Numbered from the stretch's first letter, positions 1 through 7,246 are shown. The stretch: 8,701 bases of DNA from JBOFCO01 sp051646105 (GCA_051646105.1 JBOFCO010000173.1:1-8701), one strand, 5' to 3'. A program made the numbers and translations. Notes: generated by a model not told the origin, from the sequence alone.

Positions 1-62
1 ATGCGCTGTTGAAGAATTTCCTCGACAGGCTGACGGTTCCTGCCGGGGAAGCCGTAGCATGA
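1..62 (+). CDS. trpG: Anthranilate synthase glutamine amidotransferase component, 3' end only
   Basis: Only the last 19 codons and the TGA stop (60-62) are in the window. The frame starting at base 3 reads ALLKNFLDRLTVPAGEAVA. The LLKNFLD stretch resembles the C-terminal helix of TrpG/PabA-type class I amidotransferases, which release ammonia from glutamine for anthranilate synthase. No catalytic residue is visible, so identity rests on this short tail and on its position: the stop overlaps the trpD start as ATGA, the usual trpG-trpD coupling in alphaproteobacteria. PabA, which serves folate synthesis, cannot be excluded from the tail alone. Confidence 0.75.
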   Translation, partial: ALLKNFLDRLTVPAGEAVA

Positions 63-1072
63 GCGACCGGCTGAAACCGCTGATCGGCCTTGCCGCCACC
101 CGCCCGCTGACAAGGGCAGAGGCAGAGACCGCCTTCGACGCCCTGTTCGAAGGCGAGGCAACACCCGCCCAGATCGGCGGCCTGCTGATGGCGCTTCGCA
201 CGCGTGGCGAGACGGTCGATGAATATGCCGCCGCCGCCGCCGTGATGCGGGCGAAATGCCTGCCCGTGCGCGCGCCTGCCGGGGCGATCGACATCGTTGG
301 CACCGGCGGTGATGGCAAGGGCACGCTGAACATTTCCACCGCCACCGCCTTTGTGGTGGCGGGCGCGGGTGTGCCGGTGGCCAAGCACGGCAACCGCAAC
401 CTGTCGTCGAAATCCGGTGCGGCGGATGCGCTGGGACAGATGGGCATCAACGTGATGGTCGGCCCGGAAGTGGTTGAAAAGGCGATTGAAAGCTGCGGGA
501 TAGGCTTCATGATGGCCCCCATGCACCATCCGGCGATCCGGCATGTGATGGGCGCGCGCGCCGAATTGGGCACGCGGACGATCTTCAACATCCTCGGTCC
601 GCTGACCAACCCGGCAGGCGTGAAGCGGCAGCTGACGGGTGCGTTTTCCCGCGCGATGATCCGGCCCATGGCCGAAACGCTGCTGGCGCTTGGATCGGAA
701 CGCGCCTGGCTGGTGCATGGCAGCGACGGCACGGACGAGATTTCGATCTGCGGTCCGACATGGCTGGCCGCGCTGGAAGACGGCGCGGTCACGGAACGGG
801 AACTGCACCCCGAGGATGCGGGCCTGCCCGTGCATCCGTTCGAAGCTGTGCAGGGCGGCACGCCCGAGGAAAACGGTGCTGCCTTCCGCGCGCTTCTGGA
901 CGGTGCGGCGGGCGGATATCGTGATGCCGTTCTTCTGAATGCTGCTGCGGCGCTGGTGGTGGCAGGCAAGGTGAACACACTTCGTGATGGTGTTGATCTT
1001 GCACGGGAAAGCATCGACGGCGGTAGTGCCCGTGACAAGGTGCAGGCACTGGCGCGCATCACATCGGCATGA
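59..1072 (+). CDS. trpD: Anthranilate phosphoribosyltransferase TrpD
   Basis: This enzyme transfers the phosphoribosyl group of PRPP to anthranilate, giving phosphoribosyl-anthranilate, in the cytosolic tryptophan pathway. The 337-residue length is normal for the family. A helical N-terminal part (about 1-70) precedes the nucleoside phosphorylase-like alpha/beta domain. The PRPP loop GTGGDG is at residues 81-86, NIST at 91-94, the KHGNRNLSSKSG loop at 109-120, the family stretch FNILGPLTNP at 176-185, and the Mg-binding DE pair within GTDEIS at 226-227. All expected active-site motifs are intact. The ATG overlaps the trpG stop and the stop overlaps the ung start, both as ATGA, so translation is probably coupled on both sides. 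It is read as an internal gene of a trp transcript, with no promoter of its own visible. Confidence 0.97.
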   Translation: MSDRLKPLIGLAATRPLTRAEAETAFDALFEGEATPAQIGGLLMALRTRGETVDEYAAAAAVMRAKCLPVRAPAGAIDIVGTGGDGKGTLNISTATAFVVAGAGVPVAKHGNRNLSSKSGAADALGQMGINVMVGPEVVEKAIESCGIGFMMAPMHHPAIRHVMGARAELGTRTIFNILGPLTNPAGVKRQLTGAFSRAMIRPMAETLLALGSERAWLVHGSDGTDEISICGPTWLAALEDGAVTERELHPEDAGLPVHPFEAVQGGTPEENGAAFRALLDGAAGGYRDAVLLNAAAALVVAGKVNTLRDGVDLARESIDGGSARDKVQALARITSA

Positions 1073-1725
1073 CACCGCCCGAACCCCCGGCAAGCTGGGC
1101 CGACCTGCCGTTTTTCCGCACCCATTGGCCCGGTCTGCGCACAAGACTGGCGGACGCCCCGCCCTGGCAGCCTGCCACGATCTTTCGTGCGCTGGAACTG
1201 ACCCCGCGTGACAGGGTTCGTGTGGTCATCCTTGGCCAGGACCCTTATCACACACCGGGCCGTGCCACCGGGCTGGCGTTTGGCTTTCCGCCCGGCGAAC
1301 CGCCGCGGGATTCGCTGAAGAACATCCTGACCGAATTGCAGGCGGATCTTGGTGTAACCCGCACCGATGGTGATCTGACCGGATGGGCGCGACAGGGTGT
1401 GTTGCTGCTGAATTCGGTGCTGACCGTGCCCCTGGGCCAAGCCTTCGGCCACAAGGGTTGGGGCTGGGAAGTGCTTGTTTCCCAGATGCTTGCCGCCGTG
1501 TCCCTGGACGGTCCGCGTGCCTTTGTGCTGTGGGGGAAACCCGCACAGAAGCTTTGTGCAAGACTGCCCGCTGACGACAAGAAAATCGGCGGCCATCTGT
1601 TCATCGAAAGCCCGCACCCGTCGCCCCTGTCCGTGCATCGTGGCTTTTACGGCTCTCGCCCGTTCAGCCGTGTGAACGACTGGCTTGCCGCCCGGGGGGA
1701 TCGGCCTGTCAACTGGGGTGACTGA
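1069..1725 (+). CDS. ung: Uracil-DNA glycosylase, family 1
   Basis: This enzyme cuts uracil out of DNA after cytosine deamination or dUMP incorporation, starting base-excision repair. At 218 residues it is close to the usual 220-230. The water-activating loop GQDPYH is at residues 56-61 (catalytic Asp58, Tyr60), followed by GLAFGF with Phe71 placed to stack on uracil. LLLNSVLTV at 112-120 carries the uracil-reading Asn115. The minor-groove/catalytic loop HPSPLS is at 183-188, followed by HRGFYGSRPFS. The ending PVNWGD matches the family's P-I/V-x-W tail. These motifs are those of family 1 (Ung), not MUG or the iron-sulfur families 4 and 5. Its ATG overlaps the trpD stop (ATGA), so it is probably translated from the trp mRNA. 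A repair gene between trpD and trpC is unusual, and base composition does not set it apart as obviously foreign. Confidence 0.97.
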   Translation: MTPPEPPASWADLPFFRTHWPGLRTRLADAPPWQPATIFRALELTPRDRVRVVILGQDPYHTPGRATGLAFGFPPGEPPRDSLKNILTELQADLGVTRTDGDLTGWARQGVLLLNSVLTVPLGQAFGHKGWGWEVLVSQMLAAVSLDGPRAFVLWGKPAQKLCARLPADDKKIGGHLFIESPHPSPLSVHRGFYGSRPFSRVNDWLAARGDRPVNWGD

Positions 1726-1737
1726 TGCTGAAACAGA

Positions 1738-1775
1738 CCCCACCAAGGCAGGCTTTCCAAGCCACTGCTGCGGGG
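1738..1775 (+). other. Possible RNA stem-loop in the ung-trpC gap
   Basis: The 63-nt gap between ung and trpC is the only sizeable spacer in the trp-moa cluster. It can fold with GGCTT (1751-1755) against AAGCC (1759-1763) around a TCC loop. GCAG can extend this against CTGC over a 2-nt bulge, and CCCC (1738-1741) could close against GGGG (1772-1775). No T-run follows, so it is not a normal intrinsic terminator. It might be a processing or pausing element, or chance pairing in GC-rich DNA. Folding was done by eye only. Confidence 0.25.
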
Positions 1776-1788
1776 TTATGAGGGAAGA

Positions 1789-2595
1789 ATGGACATTCTC
1801 GACAAGATCAAGGCCTACAAGCTGGAAGAAATCGCGGCAGCCAAGGCGCGTTTGCCGATTTCGTCCCTGGAACAGCGGCTTGCCGATGCCCCCGCCCTGC
1901 GCGGCTTTGCGGACGCACTTGATCGTGCGGCACGGATCGGTCCTGCATTGATTGCGGAAATCAAGAAGGCCAGCCCGTCAAAAGGCCTTATCCGCGCCGA
2001 TTTCGATCCCCCCGCGCTCGCCCGCGCCTATGAGGCCGGGGGGGCTGCCTGCCTGTCGGTGCTGACCGACGCGCCATCCTTTCAGGGTGCGCCGGACTAT
2101 CTGATCGCCGCCCGCGCCGCCTGTTCGCTGCCGGTGCTGCGCAAGGATTTCATGTATGATCCCTATCAGGTGACAGAGGCGCGGGTCTGGGGTGCAGATT
2201 GCATCCTGCTGATCATGGCCAGCCTGTCGGATACGCAGGCAGAGGAGCTGGAGGCCGCCGCCTTCGCCTTGGGGATGGATGTGCTGATCGAGGTACATGA
2301 CGCCGCCGAGATGGAACGCGCCCTGCTGCTGAAATCGCCGCTGATCGGTGTGAACAACCGCAATCTCAAGACCTTCGACGTCACCCTTCAGACAACGCGC
2401 GATCTGGCGACGATGGTGCCGAAAGACCGGATGCTGGTGGCGGAAAGCGGCTTGTTCACCCCGGACGATCTGGCCGATCTGGCCAGCCATGGGGCGAGGG
2501 CTTTCCTGATAGGCGAAAGCCTGATGCGGCAGGCGGACGTAACGGCGGCAACGCGGGCGATACTGGCGCGCCCGCTTTCCGCAGCGGGGGCATGA
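1789..2595 (+). CDS. trpC: Indole-3-glycerol phosphate synthase TrpC
   Basis: This enzyme closes the indole ring, converting carboxyphenylamino-deoxyribulose phosphate to indole-3-glycerol phosphate with loss of CO2. At 268 residues it is a stand-alone TIM barrel, not a TrpC-TrpF fusion. Barrel motifs run in order: AEIKKASPSKG at 56-66 (Glu57, Lys59), LTD at 92-94, FQG at 98-100, LRKDF at 117-121 (catalytic Lys119), IEVH at 167-170 (Glu168), NNRNLKTF at 189-196 (Asn189), AESG at 218-221 (Glu219, Ser220) and the phosphate-binding GES at 242-244. All catalytic positions known from the family are present. The chosen ATG follows a purine-rich AGGGAAGA at 1781-1788, unusually close to the start, and gives the standard DILDKI N-terminus. 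moaC begins 4 nt after its stop. Confidence 0.97.
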   Translation: MDILDKIKAYKLEEIAAAKARLPISSLEQRLADAPALRGFADALDRAARIGPALIAEIKKASPSKGLIRADFDPPALARAYEAGGAACLSVLTDAPSFQGAPDYLIAARAACSLPVLRKDFMYDPYQVTEARVWGADCILLIMASLSDTQAEELEAAAFALGMDVLIEVHDAAEMERALLLKSPLIGVNNRNLKTFDVTLQTTRDLATMVPKDRMLVAESGLFTPDDLADLASHGARAFLIGESLMRQADVTAATRAILARPLSAAGA

Positions 2596-2599
2596 TCCC

Positions 2600-3076
2600 A
2601 TGGCGCTGACCCATTTCGATGCCGAGGGCCGCGCGCATATGGTCGATGTCACCGACAAGGCCGAAACCGATCGCATCGCCGTGGCCCGCGGCGCGGTGCG
2701 GATGTCAGCGGAAACACTGGCGCTGGTCACCGAGGGCCGAGCGAAAAAGGGCGATGTGATCGGCGTGGCGCGACTGGCGGGGATCATGGGGGCCAAGCGG
2801 ACTGCCGATCTGATCCCGCTGTGCCACCCGCTGCCGATCACCCGCGTCGCCCTTGATCTGGTGCCGGATGCAGCCCTGCCCGGCCTGCGCATCGAGGCGA
2901 CGGTGCGCACCACCGGCCGCACCGGGGTAGAGATGGAGGCGCTGACTGCCGTTTCTGTCGCGGCGCTGACCGTCTATGACATGCTGAAGGCCGCTGATCG
3001 CGGGATGGAGATTTCCGGTATCCATGTCGCCCTGAAAGATGGCGGAAAATCAGGACGATACGAGGCAAAAGAATGA
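2600..3076 (+). CDS. moaC: Cyclic pyranopterin monophosphate synthase MoaC
   Basis: This enzyme converts the cyclic GTP derivative made by MoaA into cyclic pyranopterin monophosphate, the first stable intermediate of molybdenum cofactor synthesis. The 158-residue length is typical. Family signatures are complete: MVDV at 14-17, KKGDV at 50-54, GIMGAKRT at 61-68, LIPLCHPL at 71-78 (His76), then GRTGVEMEALTAVSVAAL from 106 with the acidic pair Glu111/Glu113, YDMLKA at 126-131 (Asp127, Lys130), and the C-terminal KDGGKSG loop at 147-153. The start lies 4 nt after the trpC stop, with GGGGG upstream as a possible ribosome site inside the trpC end. Its stop overlaps the moeA start (ATGA). It functions as a hexamer in the cytosol in studied members of the family. 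Confidence 0.97.
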   Translation: MALTHFDAEGRAHMVDVTDKAETDRIAVARGAVRMSAETLALVTEGRAKKGDVIGVARLAGIMGAKRTADLIPLCHPLPITRVALDLVPDAALPGLRIEATVRTTGRTGVEMEALTAVSVAALTVYDMLKAADRGMEISGIHVALKDGGKSGRYEAKE

Positions 3077-4263
3077 TCTCGGTCGAAGAGGCCCTGACCC
3101 ATGTCCTGCGTCTGGGGCAACCGCTTGCGGGCGAACCTGTCCCTTTGCGGGATGCAGCGGGCCGCGTTCTGGCCGAAGATGTCACGGCGATGCGCGACCA
3201 GCCGCCCTTTGCCGCATCTGCCATGGATGGATATGCGATCCTGTCCACGACCGCCGTAAAGGGGGCCAGCCTGAAAGTCATCGGCGAAGCGGCGGCGGGC
3301 AGGCGGTTCGCGGGTCGCGTAGGGCCCGGCGAAGCGGTGCGCATCTTTACGGGCGCACCTGTACCGCCCGGCGCGGATTCCGTTGTCATCCAGGAGGATG
3401 TCGAGGCCGAGGGTGAATCGATCCGCCTGCGCGAATGGGCCGAACCTGCGGCCAATATCCGTGCCGCCGCCGCAGATTTCAGCGCGGGCGCCACGATCCA
3501 TGCGCCGCTGCGCCTGTCACCACGGGCGCTGGCGCTGCTTGCTGCCATGGGGCGTGGAACGGTGACCTGCCACCGCCGCCCCATCGTGGCGCTGATCGCG
3601 ACGGGCGATGAACTGGAACTGCCCGGGGAAGAGGTGACAGAGGACCAGATCTTTGCCTCGAACCTGTTCGCGATCAAGGCAATGGCCGCAGCGGAAGGGG
3701 CAGAGGTGCGGATGCTGCCCATTGCCCGCGATACCGAGGACAGCCTGCGCTTTGTCCTGGCACTGGCAGAGGGCGCCGATCTGATCGTGACCATCGGCGG
3801 GGCGTCCGTAGGCGACCATGACCTTGTCGGCAAGGTCGCCGCCGAAATGGGGTTGAGCCGGTCTTTCTACAAGGTCGCCATGCGCCCCGGAAAGCCTCTG
3901 ATGGCCGGGCGTCTGGGCGATACTGCGATGTTGGGCCTGCCGGGAAATCCTGTTTCTGCAATTGTTTGCGCGGAACTCTTCATGCGCCCGGTGCTGCGTG
4001 CCATGCAGGGCCTGCCCGATCCTGCGCCGCGTCCACTCAAGGCACGGCTGGCGCATTCCGTCGCGGCCAACGGTCCGCGTGCCCACTACATGCGGGCGCG
4101 CCTGTCGCCCTCGCCCGATGGCGATCTGCCGGTTGTCACACCTTTTGCCCAACAGGACAGTGCCCTGCTTTCCGTCCTGTCCGACGCCGATGCCCTGCTG
4201 ATACGTGCGCCCAGAGACGCGGCGCGCGAAGCAGGAGAAATCGTGGACTATCTGCCGTTATAG
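3073..4263 (+). CDS. moeA: Molybdopterin molybdenumtransferase MoeA
   Basis: MoeA inserts molybdenum into adenylylated molybdopterin, the last common step of molybdenum cofactor synthesis. The 396-residue length fits the family. The N-terminal MoeA region carries PPFAASAMDGYA at 44-55 (Asp52) and FTGAPVPPGAD at 92-102. The central MogA-like fold carries ATGDEL at 176-181, GGASVGDHD at 242-250, MRPGKPL at 270-276 and LPGNPVSA at 289-296. The C-terminal barrel domain is present from about 320 to the end. The start overlaps the moaC stop as ATGA, consistent with coupled translation of two genes of the same pathway. No MogA or MoaB partner lies in the window. The stop TAG at 4261-4263 is only 9 nt before the lexA -35 element, and no terminator separates them. 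Confidence 0.97.
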   Translation: MISVEEALTHVLRLGQPLAGEPVPLRDAAGRVLAEDVTAMRDQPPFAASAMDGYAILSTTAVKGASLKVIGEAAAGRRFAGRVGPGEAVRIFTGAPVPPGADSVVIQEDVEAEGESIRLREWAEPAANIRAAAADFSAGATIHAPLRLSPRALALLAAMGRGTVTCHRRPIVALIATGDELELPGEEVTEDQIFASNLFAIKAMAAAEGAEVRMLPIARDTEDSLRFVLALAEGADLIVTIGGASVGDHDLVGKVAAEMGLSRSFYKVAMRPGKPLMAGRLGDTAMLGLPGNPVSAIVCAELFMRPVLRAMQGLPDPAPRPLKARLAHSVAANGPRAHYMRARLSPSPDGDLPVVTPFAQQDSALLSVLSDADALLIRAPRDAAREAGEIVDYLPL

Positions 4264-4272
4264 GTGTTATCG

Positions 4273-4301
4273 TTGACACAAACCGGGAACGCGGATAGAA
4301 C
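4273..4301 (+). promoter_or_regulatory. Sigma70-type promoter of lexA
   Basis: A perfect TTGACA -35 box (4273-4278) is followed after exactly 17 nt by TAGAAC (4296-4301), four of six matches to TATAAT. Transcription would start near 4308, leaving a leader of about 36 nt before the GTG. The region is visibly less GC-rich than its surroundings. The LexA half-sites overlap the -10 element and the likely start point, where a bound repressor would block RNA polymerase. The assignment is from sequence only. Confidence 0.75.
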
Positions 4302-4312
4302 AATATCCGAAC
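4287..4312 (+). promoter_or_regulatory. LexA operator (SOS box) with three GAAC half-sites
   Basis: GAAC occurs at 4287-4290, 4298-4301 and 4309-4312, each separated by exactly 7 nt. This gives GAAC-N7-GAAC-N7-GAAC, two overlapping copies of the direct-repeat SOS box described for alphaproteobacterial LexA (GTTC-N7-GTTC on the other strand). The 11-bp step is about one helical turn, so all half-sites face the same side. The array overlaps the -10 box of the lexA promoter, which argues for autorepression relieved on DNA damage. Confidence 0.88.
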
Positions 4313-4343
4313 GTTGGCTTGTCCCAAGGCAGGAGATCACCCG

Positions 4344-5039
4344 GTGCTGACACGCAAACAGTTGGAATTGCTGGATTTCATTAACAAACGTGTGGCGCGC
4401 GACGGTGTTCCGCCTTCGTTCGACGAGATGAAAGAAGCGCTGGATCTTCGGTCCAAGTCTGGCATCCATCGTCTGATAACAGCCCTGGAAGAACGCGGTT
4501 TCATCCGCCGTCTGGCCCATCGCGCACGGGCCATAGAAATTGTGAAACTGCCCGAGGCAATGGAAAAACCCGGCTTTTCGCCCCGCGTTATCGCCGGTGA
4601 CCGGCGCGATCCGACCCCAGCCCCGCGCAGCGCCATGCCGGTCGAAGCCGTTCACGCGCTGGAGCTGCCGGTCATGGGCCGCATCGCTGCCGGTGTGCCG
4701 ATCGAGGCGATTTCGGAAGTGTCTCATCATGTTGCGGTCCCCGGATCGATGCTGTCGGGGCGCGGCAACCACTATGCGCTGGAAGTAAAGGGCGACTCGA
4801 TGATCGAGGCCGGGATCAACGACGGTGATATCGTGGTGATCCGGGAACAGGACAGCGCCGAGAATGGTGATATCGTGGTTGCGCTGGTCGAGGGGCACGA
4901 GGCGACGCTGAAACGCTACCGCCGCAAGGGCGCGATGATCGCGCTGGAGGCCGCCAACCCCGCCTATGAAACCCGCGTCCTGCCCGACAATCAGGTGCGG
5001 GTGCAGGGCCGTCTTGTCGGGCTGATCCGCAGCTACTGA
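4344..5039 (+). CDS. lexA: SOS regulator LexA (repressor, S24-type autoprotease)
   Basis: LexA represses DNA-damage genes and cleaves itself when stimulated by RecA filaments. I place the start at GTG 4344, preceded by AGGAG (4331-4335) with 8 nt spacing. It gives the standard N-terminus MLTRKQLELLDFI and a 231-residue protein. An ATG at 4314 would add 10 residues but lies only about 6 nt after the predicted transcription start, with no ribosome site. The winged-helix domain (1-70) holds PPSFDEMKEAL and the recognition segment SKSGIHRLI. A linker (about 70-105) leads to the cleavage site MGRIAAG, scissile bond Ala116-Gly117. The catalytic Ser152 is in GDSM and Lys190 in ATLKRY. All functional residues are present. 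It is controlled by the operator just upstream. Its stop overlaps the convergent comEC end. Confidence 0.96.
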   Translation: MLTRKQLELLDFINKRVARDGVPPSFDEMKEALDLRSKSGIHRLITALEERGFIRRLAHRARAIEIVKLPEAMEKPGFSPRVIAGDRRDPTPAPRSAMPVEAVHALELPVMGRIAAGVPIEAISEVSHHVAVPGSMLSGRGNHYALEVKGDSMIEAGINDGDIVVIREQDSAENGDIVVALVEGHEATLKRYRRKGAMIALEAANPAYETRVLPDNQVRVQGRLVGLIRSY

Positions 5040-7177
5040 ACCTGCTTGCGGTGTGCCGGATGCCATAGTCGCCCGGCACCCTCGCCATTCGCCGTGACCA
5101 TGCGCAGGCCGGGCAAGATGCCGGTCGCGCTGCTGTCGGGGTAGAATGCGATTGCGCCCGTCGCGTGAAGGCGCGTCTGATCCAGAAGCAGGCAGCCGGG
5201 TGATCTTGCCGCTTCCGGGACGACCGCGTTCACAACGATCAGCTTTGCCGTTCCGCATGCCGCGACCGCCGCATCTGCCGCCTTGCCGCCCAGATGCAGC
5301 CCCGGTGTTCCTGCAACATCGAACAGACGCGCGTTGGGTGGGCCGGTGAATCCCGCGCGGGCATAGGCCGTGGCGCGGTCCGCGCCGTCACCGTCATCCT
5401 CCAGCCAGGTATCGGCAACAAAACCCGCACCCTTTTCACGCGACAACGCGCGGCCCTCTGCCCCCATAAGCCCGACAAGGCTGCCGTCTTCGGCAATCAG
5501 CAGTAAAGGCCGCTCCGTACCCACCCACAGCCACAGGGCAGCCAGCATCGGCAGCAGGCCCCCCAGCCGCAGCGGGCCACGCCAGAACGCCAGCCAGATG
5601 CCGCCAGCAGAGATCAGGGGCAGCACCCAATCCCCCGGCCCTGATACGTTCAATACGGCGCCTTCCCACCCGGCAACCATATGCGCCAGGTCCAGGACCA
5701 GCGCGGTTCCCCACCCCATCACAATCAGCGCAGGCCCCGCCAGCCCTACGGGCCCAAGAAGCGCTGAAATCACACCCGCAGGCATGACTACCAGCGCCAT
5801 GATCGGGGTCGCGATCAGGTTGGCGACAAGACCGTATTCGGCGATACGGTTGAAGTGCGCCGCCGCAAAGGGCGTTGTCGCCGCCCCCGCGATTACCGAC
5901 GATGCCACAGCAATCACGACAGGCCGTGCCCATCGCGGCAGACCGGCCATGGGCTGACGCAGCGCCTCGAACCCCGCGACGAGTGCCAGCGTGGCCGAAA
6001 AAGACATCTGGAACCCGGGGTTCAGCAGGCTTTCGGGTTGCAGGAGCAACAGCAGCGTCGCGGCCAGCGCCACCGACCACAGCGACAGGGCGCGACGGTC
6101 AAACAGCACAGCGACCAGCATCACCGCCGCCATGACATAGGCGCGCTCCGTCGCCACGTCCGGACCGGCCAGCAGCAGATAGAACGTGGCCGCCGCCAGT
6201 GCCACACCCGCCGCGATCTTGCGGCTGTTCACCCGCAGCGCCAGCGGCGGCACCAGCGCCATTCCATAGCGCAGCAAGCCAAAGACAAAGCCGGTCAGCA
6301 ACCCCATGTGCAGACCGGAAATGGAAATCAGGTGTGACAGGTTCGAATCCCGCATGGCCTGGTTCGTTGTCGCGTCGATGCCCGAACGGTCGCCGGTCAT
6401 GAAGGCAGCCGACATTGCCCCGGCCTGACCGCCGATCCGATCCTGTATCGCCGCAGACAGTCGCATGCGCAGCCGGAACCAGAGCAGTCCGCCGTCCGGT
6501 GCCGGTTCCAGAAGCAGGACGGGGCTGCGGGTATAGCCCACCGCCCCCAGCCTTTCGAACCAGGCGAGGCGTCGGAAATCAAAACCGCCCGGTGCGACAG
6601 GCCCCTGCGGCGGCGACAGATGCCCGGTCAGGATAACCGTATCGCCGGGGTCGGGCACTGCTGTCGCGGCATCGCCGTGCAGGGCGACGCGGACCTGCGC
6701 GGGGGTATGGTCCGGGGCCATGCGGTTCAGGACAACATGATCCAGTGTCAGGCGGATCTGATCGGAATAGGACCGGTCGATCATCGTCACCCGCCCCTCG
6801 ACCGGCCCATAGTAGCGAAAGCCCAGCACCGGCGCCGCAACGTGATGGGCACGAAATCCTGCCGCCAGAAAGCCGGCAAGGCACAATCCAAGCGCCAGTA
6901 CGGGAAGATGCGCCCCTTCCGGCCCGTAGACGCGCACCAGAAGGCAAGCCAGTGTGATGGTTGCGGCAAGCATATAATGCTGCGTCTGCGGTTCCTGCGG
7001 CCACCAGAACCATATGCCGATGCCTGTGGCGATCATTACAGGTGTCAGCGGAAAGGCGCGTTCCCGCAGCGCGGCCATGCCGACCGCTGCCGTGTGCATC
7101 AGACTGAACAGGGGATGAAATGCCGCCACGAGCGGCGGCAAGCCAGTCCGGGCCACCCTTGTTCTATTCTGCGCCAT
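5033..7177 (-). CDS. comEC: ComEC/Rec2 family DNA-uptake channel protein
   Basis: This 714-residue polytopic inner-membrane protein belongs to the ComEC/Rec2 family, which moves single-stranded DNA into the cytoplasm during natural transformation. Hydrophobic segments near 42-58, 68-84 and 91-108 precede a periplasmic OB-like region (about 120-225). The Competence domain (about 250-535) follows with HLISISGLHM at 282-291, TERAYVMA at 343-350, NPGFQMSFSATLAL at 386-399, TTPFAAAHFNR at 434-444 and NLIATPIMALVVMP at 453-466. The C-terminal part (555-714) is short and lacks the HxHxDH metal site of the lactamase-like nuclease domain found in Bacillus-type ComEC. The ATG at 7177 has no good ribosome site. 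In-frame ATGs at codons 27 and 34 are possible and would start nearer the first membrane segment. Other competence genes are not in the window, so actual transformability is unknown. Confidence 0.93.
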   Translation of the reverse strand: MAQNRTRVARTGLPPLVAAFHPLFSLMHTAAVGMAALRERAFPLTPVMIATGIGIWFWWPQEPQTQHYMLAATITLACLLVRVYGPEGAHLPVLALGLCLAGFLAAGFRAHHVAAPVLGFRYYGPVEGRVTMIDRSYSDQIRLTLDHVVLNRMAPDHTPAQVRVALHGDAATAVPDPGDTVILTGHLSPPQGPVAPGGFDFRRLAWFERLGAVGYTRSPVLLLEPAPDGGLLWFRLRMRLSAAIQDRIGGQAGAMSAAFMTGDRSGIDATTNQAMRDSNLSHLISISGLHMGLLTGFVFGLLRYGMALVPPLALRVNSRKIAAGVALAAATFYLLLAGPDVATERAYVMAAVMLVAVLFDRRALSLWSVALAATLLLLLQPESLLNPGFQMSFSATLALVAGFEALRQPMAGLPRWARPVVIAVASSVIAGAATTPFAAAHFNRIAEYGLVANLIATPIMALVVMPAGVISALLGPVGLAGPALIVMGWGTALVLDLAHMVAGWEGAVLNVSGPGDWVLPLISAGGIWLAFWRGPLRLGGLLPMLAALWLWVGTERPLLLIAEDGSLVGLMGAEGRALSREKGAGFVADTWLEDDGDGADRATAYARAGFTGPPNARLFDVAGTPGLHLGGKAADAAVAACGTAKLIVVNAVVPEAARSPGCLLLDQTRLHATGAIAFYPDSSATGILPGLRMVTANGEGAGRLWHPAHRKQVQ

Positions 7178-7246
7178 TGCCTAGACAGGATTGCCCATGA
7201 TTGCCAAGGCTAACGCCCGCATGGTTTCCGAAAGGTTAAGATTGCC
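7176..7246 (+). repeat. Four ATTGCC copies in the comEC-gltX divergent spacer
   Basis: ATTGCC occurs at 7176-7181, 7190-7195, 7200-7205 and 7241-7246, all in one orientation. The first overlaps the comEC start codon (reverse strand) and the last directly precedes the gltX ATG. The sequence GATTGCCCATGATTGCC (7189-7205) and GATTGCCATGACTGCC (7240-7255) match apart from one extra C and one substitution, which looks like a duplicated start-codon context. Whether it binds a regulator or is a replication-slippage scar cannot be told from the sequence. Confidence 0.45.

Noticed and set aside
1738..1775. Intrinsic terminator between ung and trpC
   Set aside because: A hairpin is possible but no T-tract follows, and termination here would cut trpC off with no clear promoter of its own.
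2838..3833. A 331-codon minus-strand open frame across moaC and moeA
   Set aside because: It is a shadow of two confidently identified genes. Its composition is rich in Ser, Arg and Ala as antisense frames usually are, with no domain.
4824..4879. Exact 14-bp direct repeat GGTGATATCGTGGT at 4824-4837 and 4866-4879 in lexA
   Set aside because: Both copies encode GDIVV, and repeated GDIVV-like strands are normal in the LexA catalytic domain. Protein constraint explains it.
4248..5258. A 336-codon open frame on the minus strand antisense to the whole of lexA
   Set aside because: Long antisense frames are expected in GC-rich coding DNA. The translation shows no recognisable domain, and lexA on the other strand has every catalytic residue.
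7159..7187. Promoter for gltX (TTGTTC, 17 nt, TAGACA)
   Set aside because: Only three of six matches in each box, so it is not distinguishable from chance. The true gltX start site is not evident.
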